Under the pieces are notes generated by a model. That model was not told the origin of the DNA, did not search any database, and saw nothing but the letters and a program-made list of their open reading frames with translations. Below, one piece after another: positions 9,144 to 19,557 of a stretch of 64,000 nt of DNA; position 1 is the first letter of the stretch; each line of letters starts with the position of its first letter. The stretch spans positions 62,001-126,000 of the forward strand of contig NZ_CDBW01000017.1 in assembly GCF_000820145.1 (NCBI RefSeq), in the 5' to 3' direction. Source of the stretch: Aeromonas sobria. GTDB lineage: Bacteria > Pseudomonadota > Gammaproteobacteria > Enterobacterales > Aeromonadaceae. The translations under genes were made by a program, and so were the position numbers.

Positions 9144-9938
9144 ATGGAACATATTGCAACATCTGACAGTGCCGGGTGCAGCTGTGCCCTCGAAGTGAGC
9201 CAGCAGTTTTCCCGCTGGCGCAGGCAGCATGACGGTGGCGAGATCTACCAGAGTTCCCTGATGAGCGCCCTGCTGGCGGGGGTCTACGAAGGGGAGACCA
9301 CCATGAGCGAGCTGCTGCGCCACGGCGACTTTGGCCTTGGCACCTTCAACCACCTCGATGGCGAGCTGATCGCCTTCGAGCGCCAGATCCACCAGCTGCG
9401 CTCCGATGGCTCGGCCCGTCCCGCCCGCGCCGACCAGAAGACCCCCTTCGCGGTGATGACCCATTTTCGCCCCTGTCTGGAGCGCCGCTTCGACCATCCC
9501 CTGAGCCGCGACGAGATCCACCAGTGGGTGGATCGGCTGGTGGGCTCCGACAACGTCTTCGTCGCCCTGCGCCTCGACGGCCAGTTTGAAACGGCCAAGG
9601 TGCGCACCGTGCCGCGTCAGGAGCCCCCCTATCGCCCGATGCTGGAAGCCATCGAACAGCAACCGCTGTTCCGCTTTGCTGCGGTGGCGGGCACCCTGGT
9701 GGGCTTTCGCTGCCCGTCGTTCGTGCAGGGGGTCAATGTGGCGGGCTTTCACGAGCACATGATCACCGCCGATCGCAAGGGGGGCGGCCATCTGCTCGAC
9801 TACACCATGGCCCACGGCACCCTGCGACTTTCGGTGGTGCGTCACCTCAATCTGGCCCTGCCAGCGGATCCGGCTTTTCGTCAGGCCGATCTCAATCCGG
9901 CCGATCTCGATCGGGCCATTCAGGCCGCCGAAGGCTGA
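9144..9938 (+). CDS. budA: Alpha-acetolactate decarboxylase
   Basis: 264 aa. ATG 9144 follows GGTGGAGG at 9127-9132. Family features include IYQSSLMSALLAGVYEG near the N-terminus, the GDFGLGTFN block and the zinc site FHEHMITADRKGGGHLLD with three histidines. It decarboxylates acetolactate to acetoin in the cytosol, limiting acid build-up during fermentation. It is 18 bp upstream of budB in an operon divergent from the LysR gene. No acetoin reductase (budC) follows in this window. Confidence 0.95.
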   Translation: MEHIATSDSAGCSCALEVSQQFSRWRRQHDGGEIYQSSLMSALLAGVYEGETTMSELLRHGDFGLGTFNHLDGELIAFERQIHQLRSDGSARPARADQKTPFAVMTHFRPCLERRFDHPLSRDEIHQWVDRLVGSDNVFVALRLDGQFETAKVRTVPRQEPPYRPMLEAIEQQPLFRFAAVAGTLVGFRCPSFVQGVNVAGFHEHMITADRKGGGHLLDYTMAHGTLRLSVVRHLNLALPADPAFRQADLNPADLDRAIQAAEG

Positions 9939-9956
9939 TATACAAGGATCAATATC

Positions 9957-11627
9957 ATGGAAAACAGACAGTGGAAGTGCGGTGCCGAGCTGGTGGTGCG
10001 TCATCTGGAGGCGCAAGGGGTCAAGCAGGTGTTCGGGATCCCGGGTGCCAAGATTGACCGGGTGTTCGATGCGCTGGAGGACTCCCCCATCGAGACCATA
10101 GTGGTGCGCCACGAGGCGAATGCCGCCTTTATGGCCGCTGCCGTGGGGCGCCTCACCGGCAAGGCGGGGGTGGCGCTGGTCACCTCGGGCCCCGGCTGCT
10201 CCAACCTCATCACCGGGCTGGCGACCGCCACCTCGGAGGGGGACCCCATGGTGGCGCTGGGCGGCGCCGTGCGCCGTGCCGACGGCCTCAAGCTCACCCA
10301 CCAGAGCATGGATACGGTCAACCTCTGCCGTCCGGTCACCAAGTTCAGCGCTCAGGTCAACAGCGGGACGGCGATCTCCGAGGTGATGGCCAACGCCTTT
10401 CGCGCCGCCGAGCTGGGACGGCCGGGGGCGGCGTTCGTCAGCTTGCCGATGGACATCATCAACAAGCCGGTGCAGGGGAGTGTGCTGGTGCCCCATGAGG
10501 TGCCGGAGCCGGGCTGCGCCGATGAGCAGAACATGGAGCAGGCATTGACCCTGCTGCGCAGCGCCGAGAATCCGGTGGTGCTGCTCGGCCTGATGGCGAG
10601 TCGGCCTTCGACCGCCGAGGCGGTGCGCGCCTTCCTCGACAAGGCGCGGCTGCCGGTAACCGGCACCTATCAGGCCGCCGGGGTAGTGGACAGCTGCCAC
10701 TTCGATGACTTTGCCGGACGGGTGGGGCTGTTCAACAACCAGCCGGGGGATCAGCTGCTAGCAGGGGCCGATCTGGTGATCTGCATCGGCTACAGCCCCA
10801 TCGAGTACGACCCCGTGCTGTGGAATGGCGATCGGGAGCGGCGCATCCTCCATATCGACGTGCTGCCCGCCGATATCGACAGCAGCTACTGCCCGACCGC
10901 CGAGCTGGTGGGGTCGATCCGCGCCAACCTGTTGCAGCTGACCCGTATCATGGGCAATCCGAAAATCCGTCCCCCCGAGGTGGATCGGCTGCTGCAAGGG
11001 GTGCGCCAGCAGCGGCTGCGGCTGGCGTTGCGGGCCGATGATCTGCAAGGCAATCCGGTTCACCCCTTGCGCATCGTGCGCGAGCTGCAGGATCTGGTGC
11101 GCGATGACATGACCCTTTGCGTCGACATGGGCAGCTTCCATATCTGGATTGCCCGCTACCTCTACAGCTTCCGCGCCCGTCAGGTGCTTATCTCCAACGG
11201 TCAGCAAACCATGGGGGTGGCGCTGCCGTGGGCCATCGGCGCGGCGCTGGTGCGGCCGGGGGAGAAGGTGATCTCGGTATCGGGGGATGGCAGCTTTATG
11301 CAGTCGAGCATGGAGCTGGAGACGGCGGTGCGGCTCAAGAGCAATATCGTCCACATCATCTGGGTCGATAACGGCTACAACATGGTAGCGATGCAGGAGC
11401 AGCAGAAGTATTGCCGCACCTCCGGCGTCTCTTTTGGCCCTATCGACTTCAAGCGTTACGCCGAATCGTTCGGGGCGGCCGGGTTTGCGGTGCGCTCGGC
11501 CGACGAGCTGCGTGCCACCCTGCGGGCCGCACTGGCGGTGGAAGGGCCAGCGGTGGTGGCGATCCCGGTGGATTATTCCGACAACCCGGGGCTGATGGCC
11601 CAGCTCAGGCCAGAAGTATTGGCATAA
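9957..11627 (+). CDS. budB: Catabolic acetolactate synthase
   Basis: 556 aa, a thiamine diphosphate enzyme with the three expected domains: N-terminal Pyr domain ([15 protein letters not shown], catalytic Glu in [14 protein letters not shown]), middle domain, and C-terminal PP domain with the [15 protein letters not shown] thiamine-binding motif. It joins two pyruvates to acetolactate. It lacks a partner regulatory subunit gene, as expected of the FAD-independent catabolic type. The ribosome site AAGGATC lies just before ATG. It is the second gene of the budAB operon and is followed by a strong terminator. Confidence 0.95.
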   Translation: MENRQWKCGAELVVRHLEAQGVKQVFGIPGAKIDRVFDALEDSPIETIVVRHEANAAFMAAAVGRLTGKAGVALVTSGPGCSNLITGLATATSEGDPMVALGGAVRRADGLKLTHQSMDTVNLCRPVTKFSAQVNSGTAISEVMANAFRAAELGRPGAAFVSLPMDIINKPVQGSVLVPHEVPEPGCADEQNMEQALTLLRSAENPVVLLGLMASRPSTAEAVRAFLDKARLPVTGTYQAAGVVDSCHFDDFAGRVGLFNNQPGDQLLAGADLVICIGYSPIEYDPVLWNGDRERRILHIDVLPADIDSSYCPTAELVGSIRANLLQLTRIMGNPKIRPPEVDRLLQGVRQQRLRLALRADDLQGNPVHPLRIVRELQDLVRDDMTLCVDMGSFHIWIARYLYSFRARQVLISNGQQTMGVALPWAIGAALVRPGEKVISVSGDGSFMQSSMELETAVRLKSNIVHIIWVDNGYNMVAMQEQQKYCRTSGVSFGPIDFKRYAESFGAAGFAVRSADELRATLRAALAVEGPAVVAIPVDYSDNPGLMAQLRPEVLA

Positions 11628-11712
11628 GCACTGGTAAAAGTACGGGCATCAGTAGTGGCAGCAGTGCTGGCCTGAATAGATAAGCGCAGGCAGACAGGTC
11701 CGCCCATATAGC

Positions 11713-11743
11713 AAAAAACCGGCATCAGGGATGCCGGTTTTTT
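11713..11743. terminator. Bidirectional terminator between budB and MATE gene
   Basis: AACCGGCATC and GATGCCGGTT form a 10-bp stem with a 3-nt loop, flanked by A and T runs, suiting both converging units. Confidence 0.9.
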
Positions 11744-11766
11744 ATTGCTACGCGGGATTGGCAGCC

Positions 11767-13179
11767 TTAACGGGCCAGTTGGACGGCGGCGCGCGCGCGG
11801 GCCGGTTGCGGGTGGTGCTTGGCTTTTGGCGCGCAGGCCACTTTCAGGCGCAGCCACTCGCGCCACAGCAGCCAGCAGAGCGGCAGGGTCAGCAGCAGCA
11901 CGGTGGCGGGCTGGGCCATCAGCACCCCATCGCGGCCCCACAGTTGCGGCAGCAGGAAAATAAGCGGCAGCAGCAGCAGGGTTTTAGCGAGGGAGATGAC
12001 CAGCGCTTGCCGGGTACGGGCCATGGATTGCAGCAGCACTATGCCAAATACGATGATCCCCTCCAGCGGAATGGCGCCGAGGTTAAGGGTCAGGCTGCTG
12101 ATGGCGGCGGCCAGCAGTTCGGGATCGTTATTGCCGGTATAGAGCATGGCGACCTGTCTTGGCAACAGCTGGATGGTGAGCCACACCAGCATGCCGTAGA
12201 TAAAGGTGATCTTGAGCCCCATCTCCATCAGGAATTTGAGGTCGCGGTGGCGTTTGGCCCCTGCCGCCTTGCTGATCAGCGGCTGAATGCCGAAGGCCAG
12301 CCCTTGCAGGATGACGATAAAGACAGCTTCGGTGTAACCGGCCACGGTAAAGCCCGCCAGATCCTTCACATTGCCGTACACCATCAGCTGGCTGTTGTGC
12401 AGCATCAGCAACAGGCCGAGGTTGAACTGGGCGATCAGGCTTGGCAGCCCGGTAAAGAGCAGGTTCGGCATGGCCGGGAGGTTGGGCACCAGATCCCGCC
12501 ATGCGAGTTGCAGCCGTGCCCAGGGGGTAAAGAAGTAGCCAAGGCCGATCAGGCTAACGATACCTTCTGCCATCAGGGTGGCCTGGGCGGTACCGATCAG
12601 TCCCAGTCCCAGCCGACCCACCATGATGTAGTTGAGGATGATGTTGAGCACGGCGCCGCTGCTCACCAGCACCATCGCCAGTTTCGGACGGCCATCGTTG
12701 CGCAGCAGATAGGGCACCGCCAGATTGCTGGCCAGCAGCAGGGTACCGCCGCCAATCCAGGTGAGGTAGTCGCTCGCCTGCTTCCAGGTGTCGGTGCCCT
12801 GCTCGATCCCCAGTCCCAGCAAGATATCGGTGTGGGTGTAATAGAGCAGCGCGGGCGCAAGCACCCCGAGTCCTGCCAGCAGCCAGAGGGCATTGACCAG
12901 CGCCTGACGGGCCAGCTTGTCGTTTTTCGCCCCTTGCTGGAAGGAGATGGCGGTAGCCGCCCCCATGCTGACCATGGCGGCCAGACCGATTAGCACCATG
13001 ATGACCGGATAGACCAGGTTGATCCCGGCGAGGCCAGCGGCGCCAACGTAGTGGCCGACGAAGATGCCGTCGATGAGGTAGTAGGCCCCCGAGACCAGCA
13101 TGGCAAGAATGGAGGGGAGGGCGTAAGCCCAGAAGCGACGGGTCATGGCCCGTTGCCGCAGTGTTAAATAGGCAGACAT
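11767..13179 (-). CDS. MATE-family multidrug efflux transporter
   Basis: 470 aa, about 12 hydrophobic segments. The start has the MATE pattern: YALPSILAMLVSGAYYLIDGIFVGHYVGAAGLAGINLVYP, matched again in the second half (FNLGLLLMLHNSQLMVYG, AGFTVAGYTEAVFI), the two-fold repeat of the family. Such proteins export cationic drugs or metabolites across the inner membrane with sodium or protons. A LysR gene lies 65 bp upstream on the same strand and may control or be co-transcribed with it. Substrate unknown. Confidence 0.88.
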   Translation of the reverse strand: MSAYLTLRQRAMTRRFWAYALPSILAMLVSGAYYLIDGIFVGHYVGAAGLAGINLVYPVIMVLIGLAAMVSMGAATAISFQQGAKNDKLARQALVNALWLLAGLGVLAPALLYYTHTDILLGLGIEQGTDTWKQASDYLTWIGGGTLLLASNLAVPYLLRNDGRPKLAMVLVSSGAVLNIILNYIMVGRLGLGLIGTAQATLMAEGIVSLIGLGYFFTPWARLQLAWRDLVPNLPAMPNLLFTGLPSLIAQFNLGLLLMLHNSQLMVYGNVKDLAGFTVAGYTEAVFIVILQGLAFGIQPLISKAAGAKRHRDLKFLMEMGLKITFIYGMLVWLTIQLLPRQVAMLYTGNNDPELLAAAISSLTLNLGAIPLEGIIVFGIVLLQSMARTRQALVISLAKTLLLLPLIFLLPQLWGRDGVLMAQPATVLLLTLPLCWLLWREWLRLKVACAPKAKHHPQPARARAAVQLAR

Positions 13180-13244
13180 ATCTGTTCTCTTGGGGAGCTC
13201 GATTATCGAACAGACAGTGTAGATTAATACTGATTTGGTGATAA

Positions 13245-14195
13245 TCAGGGTTTCACTTGATGGATTGCTGAGTATTTCTCATTAATTCGAGGTGGGTAGT
13301 GGGCCTTGAGCATGTCGATCAGGATGCGCAGGCCGCTGCCCAGCTGGTGCCGACTGGGATAGAAGAGGGAGAAACCGGCAAAGATGGGGCACCAGGGCTC
13401 CAGCACGGTGAGCAGTTTCCCCTCTGCCACTTTTTGGCTCACCTCCTCTTCCAGACAGTAGGCCAGCCCAAGCCCCGCCTCGGCGGCACCCAGATAGAGG
13501 GCCGGGGTGCTGGTGGTGAGTGGTCCGGTCACCTCGATCTCCAGCATGTTGCCATCGGCGGCAAAGGCCCAGCGATAGTGATGGTGCGGGGTGAGGCGAT
13601 AGCCGATGCAGGCGTGGCGACTCAGCTCGCTCGGGTGCTGCGGTGCGCCATGTTCCGCCAGATAGGCGGGGGAGCCCACCACCAGATAGCGCTGGGGCGA
13701 GCCGAGGGGGATACCTATCATCTCTTTGGGCAGCAGATCGCCATAAAAGAGCGCCGCATCATACCCATCTTCAATCAGCCGGGGCATCAGCTCCTGCTCC
13801 ACCACCTCCACCTGCATTCTGGGATAACGGCGCAGATAGTCGATAAGCACCGGTGCCAGCAGGCTGTCGATGGCGCCACGCGGGGCGCAGAGCTTGATCC
13901 GGCCCACCGGCTCGTCGCTGTTGCGAGCCAGCTCGCTGAGCGCCTCTTCCAGAGTGTTAAGGGTTGGCAACAACTGCTTGAGCAGCCGCTGGCCCGCGTC
14001 GGTCGGCACCACGGCGCGGGTGCTGCGGTTGAGTAGACGGACACCTAATCTGGCTTCCAGTCCCTTCAGGCTGTGGCTAATGGCGGAGGCTGAGACCCCG
14101 AGTTCGAGGGCGGCCTTGCTGAAGCTGCGGTGGCGGGCGACGGCGGCGAATACCGCCAGTTCGGCGAGATCGGTACGGGTAATGGTCATCATCAA
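13245..14195 (-). CDS. LysR-family transcriptional regulator
   Basis: 316 aa. The N-terminal helix-turn-helix is clear (LAELAVFAAVARHRSFSKAA, VSASAISHSLKGLEARLGVRLLNRSTR), followed by a substrate-binding-type effector domain (GRIKLCAPRGAIDSLL). The double or triple Met at the start leaves a two-codon ambiguity. It sits upstream of the MATE exporter on the same strand; control of that exporter is a positional guess. Effector unknown. Confidence 0.85.
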   Translation of the reverse strand: MMMTITRTDLAELAVFAAVARHRSFSKAALELGVSASAISHSLKGLEARLGVRLLNRSTRAVVPTDAGQRLLKQLLPTLNTLEEALSELARNSDEPVGRIKLCAPRGAIDSLLAPVLIDYLRRYPRMQVEVVEQELMPRLIEDGYDAALFYGDLLPKEMIGIPLGSPQRYLVVGSPAYLAEHGAPQHPSELSRHACIGYRLTPHHHYRWAFAADGNMLEIEVTGPLTTSTPALYLGAAEAGLGLAYCLEEEVSQKVAEGKLLTVLEPWCPIFAGFSLFYPSRHQLGSGLRILIDMLKAHYPPRINEKYSAIHQVKP

Positions 14196-14689
14196 TCAAC
14201 AAAAAGGCGTGAGCCACAAGGGTACGCCAAGGCTGTGCTGCACACAATCCGCGCGCAATGAGTGGGTTGTTGCAAAAATGTAGCTGTCCGCAGGCCATTG
14301 ATTCCAGTGAAACTAAGTTGAATTGTTAAAAAAAACTCACAACAAGGCATTCGCAATGTGATCTTGGTCGTCCGAAAGGCGACACGAATCAAACTTTGGT
14401 TGATTAATTCAAAAAAACGCTGTGATTAATAGGGGTATTTAATTAGAGTCAACCCATCAAGAGTGGTGCACGTTAAGCAGTTGTTAAGCGAGACGGGCGC
14501 TGACCCTCAGGGTCAAAATTTCGCACTGTTGTTTGTTGCGGTCTTGTTGTCACAAGGAGTGATGGCCAGGTTGCCGGGGTGCGAGAGGTTAATGAGAGGG
14601 ATGAACAGCAGGCGTTCCAGGGAGATGGAACCGGGCCGAGAGCCCGAACAAACAAGAATCCCATTTTTCCTAGATGACAGGAACAACGT
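14196..14689 (+). promoter_or_regulatory. Long control region upstream of sdaC
   Basis: About 500 bp, AT-rich between about 14290 and 14460, then richer in GC up to the sdaC start. A TGTGATTAAT half-site at about 14421 could be part of a CRP site; in E. coli sdaC is CRP-dependent. No gene is supported; a 79-codon frame overlapping the sdaC start has no family features. Confidence 0.4.
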
Positions 14690-15982
14690 ATGTCTGACAT
14701 GAATATTGCAGCTGATGGTCGTTTAGCCAGCAACGCTTCCCGCGGCATCAACAAGGCCGATGTGGTCTGGATGCTGGGTCTGTACGGTACCGCGATCGGT
14801 GCCGGTGTGCTCTTCCTGCCAATCAACGCCGGTGTAGGTGGTCTGTGGCCGCTGGTTGCCATGTTGATCCTGGCCCTGCCGCTGACTTTCTTCGCTCACC
14901 GTGGTCTGGCCCGCTTCGTGCTGTCCGGCTCTACCCGTGATGGCGACATCACTGAAGTAGTAGAAGAGCACTTCGGCAAGACCGCAGGCAAATTCATCAC
15001 CCTGCTCTACTTCTTTGCCATCTACCCGATCGTACTGATGTATTCAGTTGCTATCACCAACACCGTCGAGAGCGTGATTGTTCACCAGCTGGGCATGTCT
15101 GCACCTCCCCGTGCCGTCCTGTCACTGGCGCTGATCCTCGGTCTGATGGCGGTTGTTCGTCTGGGCGGCCAGGTTATCGTTAAAGCGATGAGCGTGCTGG
15201 TATTCCCGTTCGTGATCACCCTGATGGGCCTGGCGTTCTACCTGATCCCGCACTGGAACGGTACCATCATCACTGAAGCTCCAGCGCTGGCTGACGCCTT
15301 CAACGGTGACTTCCTCAAGACCCTGTGGCTGGCTATCCCGGTAATGGTGTTCTCCTTCAACCACTCCCCGATCATCTCCTCCTTCGCGGTGGACAACAAA
15401 GGTCGTTACGGTGAAGGTGCCGAGAAGAAGTGCAGCAACATCCTGCTGGGCGCTCACGTCATGATGGTAATGACCGTTATGTTCTTCGTATTCAGCTGCG
15501 TACTGAGCCTCTCCCCGGCTGACCTGGCTGCTGCCAAAGAACAGAACATCTCCATCCTGTCCTACCTGGCCAACCACTTCGACAACCCGGTTATCGCCAC
15601 TGTGGCTCCGTTGATTGCCATGGTTGCCATCAGCAAATCCTTCCTGGGTCACTACCTGGGTGCGCAAGAAGGCATGAACGGCCTGATGGCCAAGGCGCTG
15701 CGCGAGAAGGGCAAGAACGTTGACATCAAGCAGCTGAACAAAGTGACTGCGGTGTTCATGATTCTGACCACCTGGGCTATCGCCACCATCAACCCGAGCA
15801 TCCTCGGCATGATTGAAGACCTGGGCGGCCCGATTATCGCAATGCTGCTGTTCCTGATGCCGATGTACGCCATCACCAAGGTTCCGGCCATGCGCAAATA
15901 CGCTGGCAACATCAGCAACGGCTTCGTGACCCTGATTGGCCTGATCGCCATGTCCGGTATCATCTACAAGCTGATTGCCTGA
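14690..15982 (+). CDS. sdaC: Serine transporter SdaC
   Basis: 430 aa, 11 predicted membrane segments, HAAAP family. It matches the E. coli SdaC pattern over its whole length as recalled: [19 protein letters not shown]-like start, [48 protein letters not shown] and the IGGPIIAM-like C-terminal block. It imports L-serine with protons across the inner membrane. The start has AGGAAC upstream. Codon use is strongly biased (CTG, GGT, ACC), suggesting high expression. No serine deaminase gene is adjacent. TdcC-like threonine transport is the main alternative. Confidence 0.88.
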   Translation: MSDMNIAADGRLASNASRGINKADVVWMLGLYGTAIGAGVLFLPINAGVGGLWPLVAMLILALPLTFFAHRGLARFVLSGSTRDGDITEVVEEHFGKTAGKFITLLYFFAIYPIVLMYSVAITNTVESVIVHQLGMSAPPRAVLSLALILGLMAVVRLGGQVIVKAMSVLVFPFVITLMGLAFYLIPHWNGTIITEAPALADAFNGDFLKTLWLAIPVMVFSFNHSPIISSFAVDNKGRYGEGAEKKCSNILLGAHVMMVMTVMFFVFSCVLSLSPADLAAAKEQNISILSYLANHFDNPVIATVAPLIAMVAISKSFLGHYLGAQEGMNGLMAKALREKGKNVDIKQLNKVTAVFMILTTWAIATINPSILGMIEDLGGPIIAMLLFLMPMYAITKVPAMRKYAGNISNGFVTLIGLIAMSGIIYKLIA

Positions 15983-16008
15983 TAACTCCGGTTACCAAGT
16001 TGAATGAA

Positions 16009-16038
16009 GAAGCCGCCTCGCAAGAGGCGGCTTTTTTT
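16009..16038 (+). terminator. Intrinsic terminator after sdaC
   Basis: AGCCGCCTC and GAGGCGGCT with a GCAA loop and a seven-T tail, 28 bp past the stop. Confidence 0.92.
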
Positions 16039-16049
16039 ATGGCCGGGAT

Positions 16050-17090
16050 TCAGGGCTGGGCGTTGTCGATGTTCTCCGACTGCCAGAGGGCATAGCCCTT
16101 GCCGGAGGCCGTGGTGGGCAGATCAATTTGCATCAGGTCGTTGCCGATGACGAACAGCCCCGTGTAGCGGGCACGCAGATCCTGCGCCAAATCTTTCACC
16201 GAGATCTGGCCGTTGAGGCCGATATGGCTGAACACCGTCAGCGCCGGTTTGGCTTCGTTCATCACTCTTGCCGCCTGCTCGGGGGAGGCGAGGTGACCGG
16301 CGATCGCCTTGTAGCCCGGGTTGGCCTTCATCCGGGCGGCGGAGGTCATGGAGACGCAATGCACCAGCAGATCGGCCCCTTTGGCCTGCTTCACCACCTC
16401 CGGGCTGTAGCGGGTATCGCCGGAGAGCACCACGCTGTGGCCGTGGTAGTCGATGCGATAACCGAACGAGGGCTTGATGTTGACCCCGTGGTCGTTGTCA
16501 AAGGCGGTCACCTTGACCCCATCCTTGTCGTAGACCACCCCGGCGGTGACCTCGTGGCTGTTGATCTCCACCCCGTCCAGCGGCGTTCCCTCATCCTTAA
16601 CCCGGGTGGCGATGTCGGTGGCGTAGGCCTGCTGCAAGCCACGGGCAAGGGCGGTGGTGCCCTTGGGGCCGTAAAGTGCCATCGGCGCGTGGCGCTGGCC
16701 ATAGGCTGGTTGCAGCCAGCCGGTCAGCCAGAGATCCGCCAGCCCGTTGGTGTGGTCGGAGTGAAAGTGGGTGAGGAAGAAGGCGTTGACCCGGCCGATG
16801 GGGATATGCAGCTGCCACAGGCGAGTGGTGGAGTTGCGGCCAAAATCGAACACCAGCTTCTGGTTGCCCGCCTCGACCAGGGTGCTGTAACCGCCGCGAC
16901 TGATCTGGGGCACCGGAGTACCGGTGCCGAGCAGGCTGACCCGAAAGATATCGGGCTGGGCCTGGGTTGCGGTTAGGGTAGCGGCGACGGGGGCATTCTG
17001 TTGTGTATTGATAAAGCGGCTCTCGGCAGCCTGGCTGGTGCCGGTGGCAAGCAGACCGACCAGTAGTGCGGCCAGATAGGTACTTTTCAT
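16050..17090 (-). CDS. Periplasmic MBL-fold metallohydrolase
   Basis: 346 aa with a signal peptide (residues 1-21, ending SQAAES). The metallo-beta-lactamase fold shows in FLTHFHSDHTNGL (HxHxDH, near residue 108), the SGDTRYSPEV metal ligand Asp and a late SHIG histidine. The layout LLGTGTP-VP...GGYSTLV resembles RNase Z/arylsulfatase-like members, but the signal peptide rules out tRNA processing. Natural substrate unknown. A LysR gene is divergent, 156 bp away, and may control it. Confidence 0.82.
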   Translation of the reverse strand: MKSTYLAALLVGLLATGTSQAAESRFINTQQNAPVAATLTATQAQPDIFRVSLLGTGTPVPQISRGGYSTLVEAGNQKLVFDFGRNSTTRLWQLHIPIGRVNAFFLTHFHSDHTNGLADLWLTGWLQPAYGQRHAPMALYGPKGTTALARGLQQAYATDIATRVKDEGTPLDGVEINSHEVTAGVVYDKDGVKVTAFDNDHGVNIKPSFGYRIDYHGHSVVLSGDTRYSPEVVKQAKGADLLVHCVSMTSAARMKANPGYKAIAGHLASPEQAARVMNEAKPALTVFSHIGLNGQISVKDLAQDLRARYTGLFVIGNDLMQIDLPTTASGKGYALWQSENIDNAQP

Positions 17091-17246
17091 GGGGATTTAT
17101 CCTGTGGGGAGAGGTACTGCATCACTCTATTGGTAACTAAAGGATGGATAAATTGGCTAAAATCCATTTCTTACTAAACTGGTAGTTGTGAATCAGGGGC
17201 CCGACAGTGGGTCGCATTGCCCTGAAAAGCGGGCAAAGGAGGGGTT

Positions 17247-18146
17247 TTGGATCGATTGACCAGCATGCGCATCTTCACCCGGGTGGTGGAGCTGGGTTCA
17301 TATAGCGCAGTGGCAAGTGAGCAGGGGATCAGCGCCCAGATGGTGGGCAAACATATGCTGGGGCTGGAGCAGTGGCTGGGGGGTAAGCTGTTTCACAAGA
17401 CCACCCGCCAGCAGACCCTCACCGAGCTGGGTCAGCTCTTTTTGGCCCGCTGCCAGCGGGTGCTGGAGGAGTTGGCGCTGACCGAATCGCTCACTCAGAA
17501 CCTGCTGGCCGAGCCAGCGGGGCGGCTGCGTATCGCCGCCCCCCTCAGCTTTGGTCACCACCGGCTGGTGCCGCTGTTGCCCGCCTTCCTTGAACGTTAC
17601 CCCAAGCTGGATCTGGATCTGCAGCTCACTCCTCGCTGGGTCGATCTGGTGGAGGAGGGGTTCGATGCCGCCATCCGCACCCTGCGCCCGCAGGATGAGG
17701 CGCTCATTGCCCGTCCGTTGTTGACCCAGCACTACCGCCTCTGCGCCGCGCCCGGCTACCTCAATCGCCACGGCGTGCCGCACCAGCCAGCCGATCTTGC
17801 TCGCCACCAGTGCCTGCACGGCAACTGGGGCGAGCACGAACGCTGGCAGTTTGTCGGCGAGGATGGTCAGAGCGAAGAGGTGCGGGTGGCCTCGCGCCTG
17901 CGCATCAACCACTGGCCAGCCTTGTTGACGGCGGCGCTGGCTGGCGCTGGCATCACCTTGCAGCCCGCCGAACAGGTGCAAGGCCATATCGCCGCGGGGC
18001 GTCTGCTCCCGCTGCTTGGCCACTATCAGCCCCCTGCCAATACCCTCTACTTTATCTATCCGGCGGCGCGCCGGCAGGTGCTCAAGATCACCCTGCTGGG
18101 GGATTTTCTGGCCGAGTCCCTGCAAGCCGAACCTGACGCTGAATAA
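17247..18146 (+). CDS. LysR-family regulator (TTG start)
   Basis: 299 aa. The start is TTG 17247 after AAAGGAGGGG at 17235-17244; no ATG in frame would keep the helix-turn-helix. The N-terminus (DRLTSMRIFTRVVELGSYSAVA, ISAQMVGKHMLGLE) is the subgroup often beginning MDRL-M. The glutamine/methionine at the recognition helix is slightly unusual. The C-terminal part is the effector domain. It is divergent from the MBL-fold hydrolase gene and a plausible regulator of it. The same-strand yjeH gene is 92 bp downstream. Confidence 0.85.
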   Translation: MDRLTSMRIFTRVVELGSYSAVASEQGISAQMVGKHMLGLEQWLGGKLFHKTTRQQTLTELGQLFLARCQRVLEELALTESLTQNLLAEPAGRLRIAAPLSFGHHRLVPLLPAFLERYPKLDLDLQLTPRWVDLVEEGFDAAIRTLRPQDEALIARPLLTQHYRLCAAPGYLNRHGVPHQPADLARHQCLHGNWGEHERWQFVGEDGQSEEVRVASRLRINHWPALLTAALAGAGITLQPAEQVQGHIAAGRLLPLLGHYQPPANTLYFIYPAARRQVLKITLLGDFLAESLQAEPDAE

Positions 18147-18238
18147 AGGGCTGCATATTCCCTGCTCAGGCGCTTAACAAAGGAGCGGGGGAGGCCTAAC
18201 ATGGCCCGACATCTGTTTATGAATCGGGACAAAGGAAT

Positions 18239-19516
18239 ATGTCTGCGTTGAAAAAGGATCTCGGGCTCTGGCAGGGGATGGGGCTGCTCGCCACCTCGCT
18301 GCTGGGTACCGGGATCTTCGTGGTACCGGCGACCGCCGCCTCGCTGGCGGGCGGGGCCTCGCTCTGGGCCTGGTTGCTGCTGATTGCGCTGGTGCTGCCC
18401 ATCGCCTTTACCTTCGCCCGCCTCGGCCGCCGTTATCCTCATGCGGGCGGTGCGCCGCACCTGATTGGCCTCGCTTTTGGCAACGGCGCCGAGCGCTTCT
18501 CCGCCTTCCTCTTTCTGGCTGTGCTGCCAGTGGGCCTGCCTGCGGCGTTGATGATTGCTGCCGGTTTCTGGCACGCCCTGTTCGAGATGGGGGAGTGGGC
18601 CCTGTGGGGCATCCAGTTGCTCACCCTGCTCGGGGTATTTCTGCTGGGGCTGCGCGGGGCGCGATCCTCCGGCAACCTGCAACTGTTGATTGCGCTCGCC
18701 ATTCTTGGGCTCACCCTGCTGATCTGGTTCAAGGGGGAGGTGAGCTGGCGCGACGCAGCCCGGCCGTTGCCGAGCGCGGATGAGTGGCCTGCCATGGCCA
18801 CCGCGCTGGCGGTGATGTTCTGGTGTTTTGTCGGGCTCGAGGCCTTCGCCCATATGGGGGAGGAGTTCAAGCGGCCGGAGCGGGACTACCCCATCGCCCT
18901 GCTTGGCGGGGTGCTGCTGGCGGGGCTTATCTACTGGGTGCACTCGCTGGTGGTGCTCAAATATGGGCTCTACGGCGATGAGGCGAAAAACGCCACCGCC
19001 ATCCCCTCCCTGCTGGCGCTGCTGTTTGGCCCCACCGCCAAGTGGCTGGTGGCGGTGCTCGGTTACCTCTCCTGTTTTGCCAGCATCAACATCTATATTC
19101 AGGGCTTTGCGCGGCTGATCTGGAGCATGGCGCGAGAAGGCAAGCTGCCCCCCTCGCTGGCGCAGCTCACCGCGCGCGGCGCACCGCTGAGGGCGCTCAC
19201 TCTGGTGCTCGCCATCTGCCTGCTCTGCATCACTCTCATCATCTGGCTGCGACTGCCCCTTGATGAGCTGATCCGCTACGCCAACGGCAACTTCGTGCTG
19301 GTCTACCTGCTTTGCATGGCGGCGGGCTGGCGCCTGCTCGGCGGGGTGAGCAAGGGGCTGGCGGGGGTGAGTGTGTTGCTCTGCGCTCTGGTGCTGGTGG
19401 CGCTCGCCACTCAGGTGCTCTATGCGGTGGTGCTCAGCCTTGGTTACGGCTGCTTCTCCCTGTGGCGGCGCAGACGCCGGCTGCTGACCTCTGACGATAT
19501 TTGCGCCATCAAGTAG
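18239..19516 (+). CDS. yjeH: Methionine/branched-chain amino acid exporter YjeH
   Basis: 425 aa, APC superfamily with about 12 membrane segments. The start LLATSLLGTGIFVVPATAA and the blocks FWCFVGLEAFAHMGEEFK, YWVHSLVVLK and YLSCFASINIYIQGFARL match the E. coli YjeH pattern as recalled. In E. coli the protein exports L-methionine and branched-chain amino acids. The ribosome site AAAGGA precedes ATG. It ends in a short Arg-rich cytosolic tail. The upstream LysR gene may be its regulator. Confidence 0.85.
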   Translation: MSALKKDLGLWQGMGLLATSLLGTGIFVVPATAASLAGGASLWAWLLLIALVLPIAFTFARLGRRYPHAGGAPHLIGLAFGNGAERFSAFLFLAVLPVGLPAALMIAAGFWHALFEMGEWALWGIQLLTLLGVFLLGLRGARSSGNLQLLIALAILGLTLLIWFKGEVSWRDAARPLPSADEWPAMATALAVMFWCFVGLEAFAHMGEEFKRPERDYPIALLGGVLLAGLIYWVHSLVVLKYGLYGDEAKNATAIPSLLALLFGPTAKWLVAVLGYLSCFASINIYIQGFARLIWSMAREGKLPPSLAQLTARGAPLRALTLVLAICLLCITLIIWLRLPLDELIRYANGNFVLVYLLCMAAGWRLLGGVSKGLAGVSVLLCALVLVALATQVLYAVVLSLGYGCFSLWRRRRRLLTSDDICAIK

Positions 19517-19522
19517 CCCCCG

Positions 19523-19549
19523 AAAAAGCCCCGCAGTGCGGGGCTTTTT
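19523..19549. terminator. Bidirectional terminator between yjeH and GNAT gene
   Basis: AAAAAGCCCCGC and GCGGGGCTTTTT around AGT, 10 bp after the yjeH stop and 9 bp beyond the converging gene. Confidence 0.92.
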
Positions 19550-19557
19550 GTTGCAGG

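Noticed and set aside
9093-10700. 535-codon frame opposite budA and budB
   Set aside because: Both sense genes are well identified; the antisense frame has no ribosome site and a His/Gly/Arg-rich shadow composition.
11628-11712. budC (acetoin reductase) after budB
   Set aside because: Only 85 bp precede the terminator and a converging MATE gene; no reductase frame is present.
14463-14702. 79-codon frame as a leader gene of sdaC
   Set aside because: No ribosome site and it overlaps the sdaC start; composition resembles untranslated leader.
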